A DNA stretch of 55,037 nt from Candidatus Nomurabacteria bacterium (GTDB lineage: Bacteria > Patescibacteriota > Minisyncoccia > Phycocordibacterales > UBA9973): the NCBI GenBank assembly GCA_026396065.1, contig JAPLXO010000010.1, positions 57,073 through 112,109 on the forward strand, given 5' to 3'. Positions 48,213 through 55,037 of this stretch are shown here, piece by piece. Position numbers and translations under genes: made by a program. The notes under the pieces were generated by a model that was not told where the DNA came from, made no database searches, and saw nothing but the letters and a program-made list of their open reading frames with translations. Each line of letters begins with the position of its first letter. Position 1 is the first letter of the stretch.

Positions 48213-48949
48213 AAATCTCTATAATAACTACATCTTTAAATAGTGAAAAGACTATTGAAAATACTATAAAAAGTGTATTATCTCAAAACTATTCTAATAT
48301 TGAATATATTGTTGTCGATGGTGGATCTACCGATAAGACTTTGGAAATAGTCAAAAAATATGAAAATAAAATAATAAAAATTATCTCTGAAAAAGATAAT
48401 GGATTGTATGATGCAATGAATAAAGGTATTAAATTGGCTACTGGTGACATTATTAGTATTTTAAATTCAGATGATTTTTTTAATAATGATAAGGTATTGT
48501 CTGTAATAGCTGAGTCATTTAAAGATGAAAAAATTGATGCCGTGTATGGTGATATTAGTTATTTTTCTGATGATATAAGTAAAGTTACTAGGTATTGGCA
48601 TGTAGGTGAGTATAGTGAAAAGAAGTTAAGTAATGGATGGATTGTTCCACATCCAGCATTATTCCTACGAAAAGTTGTCTATGACAAATGTAGTTATTTT
48701 AATATAGATTTCAAAATTGCAGCTGATTATGAATTTATTTTGAGACTTTTAAAAATTTATCATATAAAAGTAAAATATATTCCTATTATTCTAGTCAGAA
48801 TGTATAATGGTGGAATTTCAGCTAGTAGTTTACATCAAAGAATCAATGGTTGGAAAGAATTAAAAAGGGCGTGGATTGTTAACAATTTAAAGATACCACT
48901 TTTTTTTATTTTTCGGAGAATATTTTTTAAATTGTCTCAGTTTTTTTAA
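48209..48949 (+). CDS. Glycosyltransferase family 2
   Basis: ISIITTSLNSEKTIENTIKSVLSQNYSNIEYIVVDGGSTDKTLEIVKKY, DNGLYDAMNKGIKLATGDIISILNSDDFF. Confidence 0.95.
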   Translation: MKISIITTSLNSEKTIENTIKSVLSQNYSNIEYIVVDGGSTDKTLEIVKKYENKIIKIISEKDNGLYDAMNKGIKLATGDIISILNSDDFFNNDKVLSVIAESFKDEKIDAVYGDISYFSDDISKVTRYWHVGEYSEKKLSNGWIVPHPALFLRKVVYDKCSYFNIDFKIAADYEFILRLLKIYHIKVKYIPIILVRMYNGGISASSLHQRINGWKELKRAWIVNNLKIPLFFIFRRIFFKLSQFF

Positions 48950-50238
48950 TGCGTAAAAATTATTTGAATTGTTTTTAATATGATACCAAAGTCTAGAAAA
49001 ATATTTCTATTCTTTATGTAATATAGGTCATATTCAAATTTTTCTTTTGAAGATTCTATTGTATTTGCATAACGGTATTTTATTTGTGCCCAGCCGGTGA
49101 ATCCTGGGCGGATGATATGGCGGAGTTCATAATGGGGGATGGATTGCTCGAGGGGGGTGACGAATTCTGGCCGTTCAGGACGAGGGCCTACAAGAGTAAT
49201 ATCTCCTTTTATAATATTTATCATTTGTGGAATTTCGTCGATGTGTAATTTTCTAATTATTTTTCCAATTGGTGTAATGCGAGAGTCATTTGTGTGTGAC
49301 CACATTGCTCCATCTTTTTCCGACTCTATTATCATTGATCTTAATTTATGAAGTTTAAATATTTTTCCGTTTAAGCCTACTCTTTCTTGGGAATAAAAAA
49401 TTTGTTTATGATCATATAAGTAAATACAAATTGCACTGATAATTAAAAATGGAGATGTAAGTACTAGTATAGTTATTGCTATTATTATAGATATAATCCT
49501 AGAGATTACATCATACAATAAATCCTTTTTAGTATTTATATTTTTCACTATCCAAGATTGTGAGATATATCCTACAGGAATTTTTACTAAATATCTTTCA
49601 TAAGCTTCAGCGACGTCTATGATTTCCGTTTTATTTTCATAAAGCTTCACTATATCTTTTTTTGGTATTTCTTGCTCAATGCTTTCAAAAATAAACACAG
49701 CATTTTGTGTTTCAGAATATTTTTCTAATGCTTCGTGTAAGTTCGGTGTGTATGAAATAATCACAAGTCCTAATTGTGGATTTGTTGTTATTGTATTATA
49801 TAGTTCTTCTGCATATTTTGTTTTTCCTACAATTATTACTGGTCTGGTAATTTGTTTTGAAAAAAGAATGTAAACAATTCTTCTCAATACAAAAGATATT
49901 ATTCCAAATCCTAATATTTGGAATAATAGGTTTGTTTTTGGGGCGATTCCAAAAATTGGAATAAGGTAGAAAAATAATGCACCGACAATAAAACAAATTA
50001 GTAAAGCAAGACCAAAACGTTTAATATGGGGAAGAGTTGGTTTTATATTTAACAAATCGTAAAGTCCAAATAAGAAAAAAGTTAGAACCCAAGAAATGTA
50101 TAAAATTATAAAAGGAAGAGTATGTGTTTGTGCAGTGTTTGAGTTTAGCAACCCTCCAAATCTTAAATCAAGTATTATAAAAAATGATACCCAAAAGGAT
50201 ATAAGGTCCCCAAAAACGATAAGCCAAGTTCTATTCAT
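48946..50238 (-). CDS. Undecaprenyl-phosphate sugar phosphotransferase (polyprenyl glycosylphosphotransferase)
   Basis: N-terminal TMs, CoA-binding-like domain, C-terminal YSQERVGLNGKIFKLHKLRSM...KLHIDEIPQMINIIKGDITLVGPRPERPEF...RPGFTGWAQIKYRYANT. Confidence 0.94.
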   Translation of the reverse strand: MNRTWLIVFGDLISFWVSFFIILDLRFGGLLNSNTAQTHTLPFIILYISWVLTFFLFGLYDLLNIKPTLPHIKRFGLALLICFIVGALFFYLIPIFGIAPKTNLLFQILGFGIISFVLRRIVYILFSKQITRPVIIVGKTKYAEELYNTITTNPQLGLVIISYTPNLHEALEKYSETQNAVFIFESIEQEIPKKDIVKLYENKTEIIDVAEAYERYLVKIPVGYISQSWIVKNINTKKDLLYDVISRIISIIIAITILVLTSPFLIISAICIYLYDHKQIFYSQERVGLNGKIFKLHKLRSMIIESEKDGAMWSHTNDSRITPIGKIIRKLHIDEIPQMINIIKGDITLVGPRPERPEFVTPLEQSIPHYELRHIIRPGFTGWAQIKYRYANTIESSKEKFEYDLYYIKNRNIFLDFGIILKTIQIIFTH

Positions 50239-50316
50239 ATACTATAGTATAGTACTTAAATATTTTGTTATAGTAAAGTCTTTTTATTTTTGATTTATAA
50301 ATGTTATAATAAATTT

Positions 50317-50439
50317 GTGAGTCACTTTTTTAAAATATTATTTACTTTTATATTTATCATATTTATCGGCCTTTTAGGGGTGTTTTTAAGTGGGGATTCT
50401 GATGCTGTGAATTCTATAAAGTCGGTATTTGCAAAATAA
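50317..50439 (+). CDS. Small single-TM peptide (40 aa), GTG start; not in the ORF track
   Basis: VSHFFKILFTFIFIIFIGLLGVFLSGDSDAVNSIKSVFAK*, with -10-like TTATAAT 50303-50309 just upstream. Confidence 0.4.
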   Translation: MSHFFKILFTFIFIIFIGLLGVFLSGDSDAVNSIKSVFAK

Positions 50440-50561
50440 GATCTTTGTGATATAGTATATCTGCTGCAAAGAAGATAGGGGAGGAGTGAAAACCTCATAA
50501 TTCCTGTCTAGTGGTCGATTCCTATTCAATTAGGAAGCAACGCGGCGTAAGCCGCTTTTTT
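50440..50561 (+). promoter_or_regulatory. Ribosomal protein L10 leader with attenuator terminator
   Basis: Structured leader GGGGAGGAGTGAAAACCTC...CCTATTCAATTAGG followed by GCGGC-gtaa-GCCGC-TTTTTT directly upstream of rplJ. Confidence 0.75.
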
Positions 50562-50583
50562 AGTTAAAAAAATAAAAACAAAT

Positions 50584-51066
50584 ATGTTATTAAAATCAAA
50601 AAAAGCAGAAATAATAAAAGATTTGGAAGGTGCTATAAAAGGCTCTGAATCTGTAGTTTTTGTAAACTTTCATGGTTTAACTGCTCAAAACGAAACAATG
50701 TTACGACGCAGTTTACGTGATGGTGGAGTAAATTACAAAGTATCAAGAAAGACATTATTAAAGCGTGCTCTAGCTGGAAAAGCAGAAGGAGAAATCCCAG
50801 AGCTTTCCGGAGAAGTAGCTCTTGCTTATAGTACTGACATGATAGCTCCAGCTCGTGAAGTATATAACTTCGCAAAAACAAATAAAATCAGTCTGAACAT
50901 TTTAGGTGGAATTTTTGAAAGTCATTTCGTTGACGCTCAAAAGATGATGACTATCGCTACTATTCCTCCACGAGAAGTTCTTCTTGCTCAATTTGTTAAT
51001 CTTATCAATTCTCCTATACAACGCTTTGCTGTCGTATTGAATGCAATTGCTGAGAAAAAAAGTTAA
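50584..51066 (+). CDS. rplJ: 50S ribosomal protein L10
   Basis: KKAEIIKDLEGAIKGSESVVFVNFHGLTAQNETMLRRSLRDGGVNYKVSRKTLLKRAL. Confidence 0.96.
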   Translation: MLLKSKKAEIIKDLEGAIKGSESVVFVNFHGLTAQNETMLRRSLRDGGVNYKVSRKTLLKRALAGKAEGEIPELSGEVALAYSTDMIAPAREVYNFAKTNKISLNILGGIFESHFVDAQKMMTIATIPPREVLLAQFVNLINSPIQRFAVVLNAIAEKKS

Positions 51067-51092
51067 TTATTAGAATTTAATTAAAAATTATT

Positions 51093-51455
51093 ATGGAAAA
51101 ATTTAAAGATCTTATAGAAAAAATAGATAGTATGTCAGTATTAGATCTTCACGAGCTCGTGAAGGCATTAGAAGAAAAGTTCGGAGTATCTGCTGCAGCA
51201 GTTGCAGTAGCTGGTCCTGCTGCAGGCCCAGCGGCTGAAGAAAAGGATTCATTTACAGTTATGCTTACATCAGCTGGTGAACAAAAAATCGCAGTTATGA
51301 AAGTAGTAAAAGAAGCTCTAGGTCTAGGACTTAAAGAAGCTAAAGATTTAGTGGACGGTGCTCCAAGTAAATTAAAGGATGGAGTAAAGAAGGCTGAAGC
51401 TGACGAAATGAAAAAGAAAATCGAAGAAGCTGGTGGTAAAGTAGAACTTCAATAA
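51093..51455 (+). CDS. rplL: 50S ribosomal protein L7/L12
   Basis: [78 protein letters not shown]. Confidence 0.98.
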   Translation: MEKFKDLIEKIDSMSVLDLHELVKALEEKFGVSAAAVAVAGPAAGPAAEEKDSFTVMLTSAGEQKIAVMKVVKEALGLGLKEAKDLVDGAPSKLKDGVKKAEADEMKKKIEEAGGKVELQ

Positions 51456-51480
51456 TTTGAAGATAAAAATACTTTAAAAA

Positions 51481-51510
51481 GCGCCCCGACGAAAGTCGGG
51501 GCGCTTTTGT
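51481..51510 (+). terminator. Rho-independent terminator after rplL
   Basis: GCGCCCCGAC-gaaa-GTCGGGGCGC-TTTTG. Confidence 0.93.
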
Positions 51511-51565
51511 TTTTAATGCTGAATAACCACTTGTCTTTTGTTTTAAAAACACTATAATAACGTTT

Positions 51566-52147
51566 ATGGAAATTCTTGGGAAAATATTAGGTAATCCGGC
51601 ACGAGTAAAGATTATGCGCCTTTTTATGTTGAATAATTCTAATGTTTTTGAAAATAAAGACATAGTAAAAAGAAGCCGGGTTAACCCAGAAACAGTGCGT
51701 AAAGAAATAAAACTTTTAGCTTCTGTCGGTTTTGTTAAAAGCAAAAAAACAGGTTGGAGTTTTAATCAATCTTTTAAATATGTTTCAGAATTTGAAAATC
51801 TTTTAGTCGGTGCTGATACGTTAGACAAAAATGCTATAGCTGAAATTTTCAAGAAATCTGGCAAGGTAAAGCTATTGGCCGTAGCTGGTACATTTATAAA
51901 AAATAAAGAAAGCCGTGTAGACCTATTAATAGTAGGAGATAAAATTAAAAAAACTATTGTAGAGGAGGGGATTAGAAAATTGGAAGCTGAGATGGGTTCC
52001 GAGATTTCATATGCTATTTTTGAGACTGCTGAATTCCTTTATCGTTTAAATATGTATGATAAATTGGTTCGCGACATACTTGACTTTCCACATGAAGTTG
52101 TTATTGAATCTAAAGAGTTATCCACACATTCTTTAAAAAAGAACTAG
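51566..52147 (+). CDS. HTH transcriptional regulator with C-terminal nucleotidyltransferase-like region
   Basis: ILGNPARVKIMRLFMLNNSNVFENKDIVKRSRVNPETVRKEIKLLASVGFVKSKKTGW; C-term KVKLLAVAGTF...RVDLLIVGDKI. Confidence 0.75.
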   Translation: MEILGKILGNPARVKIMRLFMLNNSNVFENKDIVKRSRVNPETVRKEIKLLASVGFVKSKKTGWSFNQSFKYVSEFENLLVGADTLDKNAIAEIFKKSGKVKLLAVAGTFIKNKESRVDLLIVGDKIKKTIVEEGIRKLEAEMGSEISYAIFETAEFLYRLNMYDKLVRDILDFPHEVVIESKELSTHSLKKN

Positions 52148-52228
52148 AAATTGCTATAATCTAAATAGAGCTTTACAAGGTCGAAACTTTAAAGTCTTTA
52201 TTAATATTAGTTTAAGTAATTATAATTT

Positions 52229-52921
52229 ATGAGTAATATTTGGCTTACATGGGGTGACGTTTTTAATGCATCACTTCAAAGTTTATGGTGGGGATTTATT
52301 CAATTCGCTCCAAAATTAATTTTGGCGATTGTATTTTTTATCATCGGTTGGGTTTTAGGTAATTTGGTTGCAAAGGCATTTGATAATGTAATCGCTACTT
52401 TAAAACTTGATAGACTTTTTCAATCTATTGGTTTAGAAGGAATGCTTATGAAAATGGGCCTCAAGCTAAACGTTGGATATTTTATTGGACAAATTGTAAA
52501 GTGGTTTATTTTAATCGCTTTCCTTTTGCCTTCATTATCTTTGATGGGTCTAGACACAGTTACATCTTTCTTGAAAGACGACGTCTTGGCATTTTTGCCT
52601 AGAGTAATAGTAGCTGCATTTATTCTTATTATTGCTACTGTAGTAGCTGAAGCTATTTCTCGAGCAATTTCAGGAGGTGCAAAGGCTATGAACTTACGTT
52701 CAGCTAATATGCTTGCTTCAATCGCTCGCTATGCTATTTGGATCTTTGCTTTCATTATTGCACTTGGTCAACTAGGAGTTGCACCAGCTTATATGCAAAT
52801 AATGTTTACAGGGGTAGTAGGTATGCTTGCAATAGCCGGAGCTTTGGCTTTCGGTTTGGGTGGTAAGGATGCAGCAGCCCGACTTATTGAAAATATTCGT
52901 AATGACACTCGCCACGAATAA
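52229..52921 (+). CDS. Mechanosensitive ion channel-like membrane protein (conserved TM helix family)
   Basis: FAPKLILAIVFFIIGWVLGNLVAKAFDNVI, FLPRVIVAAFILIIATVVAEAISRA, AFGLGGKDAAARLIENIR. Confidence 0.82.
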   Translation: MSNIWLTWGDVFNASLQSLWWGFIQFAPKLILAIVFFIIGWVLGNLVAKAFDNVIATLKLDRLFQSIGLEGMLMKMGLKLNVGYFIGQIVKWFILIAFLLPSLSLMGLDTVTSFLKDDVLAFLPRVIVAAFILIIATVVAEAISRAISGGAKAMNLRSANMLASIARYAIWIFAFIIALGQLGVAPAYMQIMFTGVVGMLAIAGALAFGLGGKDAAARLIENIRNDTRHE

Positions 52922-52943
52922 CTAATTTAAAAAAGTTATTTTA

Positions 52944-52979
52944 AAATCAGCCCCGCCTTCGGCGGGGCTGATTTGTTTT
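52944..52979 (+). terminator. Rho-independent terminator
   Basis: AAATCAGCCCCGCC-ttc-GGCGGGGCTGATTTG. Confidence 0.93.
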
Positions 52980-53031
52980 TACCTCTGCATAACTAATTAG
53001 TCAAATTGTCTAGGGGCTGTATTGTTTTGCA

Positions 53032-53079
53032 CCCCCCCCCCAACCCCTCCCCATTTTTTATAAAAATAGAGAGGGGAGA
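53032..53079 (+). repeat. C-rich palindromic repeat, copy 3, with a C10 homopolymer at its start
   Basis: CCCCCCCCCCAACCCCTCCCCATTTTTTATAAAAATAGAGAGGGGAGAA; near-identical core to the copy flanking the DUF559 gene. Confidence 0.88.
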
Positions 53080-53118
53080 ATCTTGACAATAAGTATTCAT
53101 TTGTATATACTTTTGAAT

Positions 53119-53346
53119 ATGGATACAACAATATTAATTAAAACTAAAAAGGACATAAAATTACAAGCTCAAAGTTTAGCGCATGATCTCGGGCTTTCTT
53201 TGGCTGATGTGGTGAATGCATCCTTGCGACAATTTGTGATAAATCAAGGTATCACTATTTCTAAATTGCCGACTGAAAGTATTGATGCTTATATCAATAA
53301 AAAAGAAATTCTTTCTGCTTATGAGCAATCTCTAAAAGAATTTTAA
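53119..53346 (+). CDS. Type II antitoxin, RelB/DinJ-like (start likely MDTTILIK)
   Basis: MDTTILIKTKKDIKLQAQSLAHDLGLSLADVVNASLRQFV; 5 bp upstream of a toxin-like ORF. Confidence 0.75.
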   Translation: MDTTILIKTKKDIKLQAQSLAHDLGLSLADVVNASLRQFVINQGITISKLPTESIDAYINKKEILSAYEQSLKEF

Positions 53347-53350
53347 ATTT

Positions 53351-53563
53351 ATGATTTTATTAAAGACAAAGAATTATAAGAAAAGTATAATTTCTTTACC
53401 AAAAAAAGATAAAGAACTTCTTTTGAAACAAGAAAAGTTTTTAATAAAAGATATATTTTCTTTTAGAATTACCAGAGCCTACAGAGGCATTTTTCGCTTA
53501 AATGGCGAAAATGTTATTTTATTTGCCATTGGCCATAGAAAGGATATTTACCAAAATCTATAG
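53351..53563 (+). CDS. Type II toxin, RelE/ParE-like
   Basis: KFLIKDIFSFRITRAYRGIFRLNGENVILFAIGHRKDIYQNL. Confidence 0.75.
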   Translation: MILLKTKNYKKSIISLPKKDKELLLKQEKFLIKDIFSFRITRAYRGIFRLNGENVILFAIGHRKDIYQNL

Positions 53564-53703
53564 ATGTGCATAACTAATTAGCAAAAACCTTGCGGGGGGG
53601 GGGGTATACTTATCTGTAAGATATAGGAGTATAATACGCCTATATAAGTATCGGCAATTTATTAGGTTTATTAACATATTGAGATCAATCTCAATACAAA
53701 TTT

Positions 53704-54813
53704 ATGAAAAAAATATTAGTTAGTTTAATGGTTTTAGGTTTTATGTTTAGTTTTGCAGCGAATATTAGTGCCATGGGCGCTGATCATGGTCAAGAAATTA
53801 CTCCAGTTTTAATTACAAGAACTTTAATTGCTGGCCAAAAAGGTAACGATATAAAATATCTTCAACAACTTTTAATTCAAAAAGGTTTTCTCGTTGGTAA
53901 TGCTGACGGAAGTTTTGGTCCAAAAACAAAATTAGCAGTTATGGCTTTCCAAAAAGCCAATAATCTTTTTGCTGATGGAAAATTTGGAATGAAATCTCGT
54001 GCATTCATACAACCTATTTCTTCAGAAAATTGTGGTTTCAATGGAGAGCTTTGTGCACAAAATAACCGTCCTTTAGTTTCTTGTTCTCCTACCAACCCAG
54101 CTTCAATAATAGTTACATCTCCAACAGCTGGACAAACTTTTAATCCAGGACAACATGTAAATGTTACATGGACAAATTGTAATATACCAACAAATACACA
54201 TATTAGTATATTTTTGGATGGTTTTGAAAGTGCAAACAGTCCTTATGTATGGAATTCATTTGCTTCTACTGGTTCATATAATTGGACTGTTCCAAGTAGA
54301 CCAATGGCTAGTATTTCATCTTATGCTTTAGGTTTTAATGCAAATGGAGTTATTGGACATAGTGGTGCTTTTATAATAAATTCTACTTCTGCAAATAATA
54401 ATCGTTCAGCAGTTTCTACTTGTTTGCCGACAGACCCAGCTTCGGTACATTTAATTTATCCAAATGGAGTAGAAAGTTTCGATGTAAATCAAAACTTACC
54501 ATCTCTTACTATAAAAATCTCTTGGTCAATGTGTAATATTCCTACACATCAAGCTAAGGTTGAACTTAAGCAGGGTTCACATACATATCTATTTAATAGT
54601 AACAGTAATATAGTTCTTGATACTCCAGCAGCTGGGCCAAATGAATATGCTAATCTAGATGAAATAAATAATGCTTTATCAACATTATCTTCATTAGGCT
54701 TTACATCAGGTGGTGGATATAAAATATTCATTACAGATAGTATGAACCCAACTCTTAATGATTCAAGTGATAATGCTTTTTCGATTAATTTTGATTCTTT
54801 TATAAAATCTTAA
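53704..54813 (+). CDS. Secreted protein with peptidoglycan-binding domain
   Basis: Signal peptide MKKILVSLMVLGFMFSFAANISA; GQKGNDIKYLQQLLIQKGFLVGNADGSFGPKTKLAVMAFQKANNL PG_binding_1; Ig-like repeats. Confidence 0.82.
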   Translation: MKKILVSLMVLGFMFSFAANISAMGADHGQEITPVLITRTLIAGQKGNDIKYLQQLLIQKGFLVGNADGSFGPKTKLAVMAFQKANNLFADGKFGMKSRAFIQPISSENCGFNGELCAQNNRPLVSCSPTNPASIIVTSPTAGQTFNPGQHVNVTWTNCNIPTNTHISIFLDGFESANSPYVWNSFASTGSYNWTVPSRPMASISSYALGFNANGVIGHSGAFIINSTSANNNRSAVSTCLPTDPASVHLIYPNGVESFDVNQNLPSLTIKISWSMCNIPTHQAKVELKQGSHTYLFNSNSNIVLDTPAAGPNEYANLDEINNALSTLSSLGFTSGGGYKIFITDSMNPTLNDSSDNAFSINFDSFIKS

Positions 54814-54833
54814 AAAGTATCATATAAAAATTT

Positions 54834-55037
54834 ATGCAAAACAAAAATACAATCGTCATAATTCTGTTAGTAATAATAATTTTAATTCTTGGCTACGTGG
54901 CTTTTTTGAAACCACAAAATGCGAATAAAAATGATGTTAGTGATACGCAAATTCCTGTAACAAATATTCCAGTACAAAATCCTGTTGTTACAAATTCTCC
55001 ACAAAATAATTTACCAGTAAATACAAATAATCCTGTT
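54834..55037 (+). CDS. Partial membrane/secreted protein, truncated by window end
   Basis: MQNKNTIVIILLVIIILILGYVAFLKPQNANKN... open to the window edge with a Pro/Asn/Thr-rich linker. Confidence 0.55.
   Translation, partial: MQNKNTIVIILLVIIILILGYVAFLKPQNANKNDVSDTQIPVTNIPVQNPVVTNSPQNNLPVNTNNPV

Noticed and set aside
51340-51744. 134-aa minus ORF across rplL end and the next gene
   Set aside because: Crosses a strong terminator and two real genes on the opposite strand.

Overview
This 55 kb, AT-rich, gene-dense window looks like part of a Patescibacteria/CPR (Parcubacteria-like) genome. That placement is inferred from gene content and style; no taxonomic search was run. Core genes: ssrA (tmRNA), smpB, ftsH, a tRNA with a UAU anticodon, recO, glyS, metG, tatD, rpsF-ssb-rpsR, efp, recA, ftsK, and rplJ-rplL behind an L10-type leader. 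Accessory content: (i) a large serine recombinase whose ORF runs antisense into the 3' end of ssrA, with a perfect 141-bp inverted repeat reaching the window edge; (ii) an acetolactate-synthase-like plus aldehyde dehydrogenase pair; (iii) a stand-alone retron/UG-like reverse transcriptase with a YVDN active-site motif, a large insertion between motifs, and a structured intergenic region upstream; (iv) a DUF559 nuclease gene bracketed by an inverted pair of C-rich palindromic repeats, with a third copy near a toxin-antitoxin pair; (v) a surface locus with an S-layer-like protein (poly-Thr linkers, long structured leader), two tandem O-antigen-ligase/PglL-like membrane proteins, a flippase, glycosyltransferases and nonulosonic (sialic-type) acid genes. 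Best candidates for something undescribed are the reverse transcriptase with its upstream RNA-like region, the DUF559/palindromic-repeat unit, and the recombinase/ssrA junction. The latter may be partly an assembly artefact. All calls come from reading the sequence; no searches were run.
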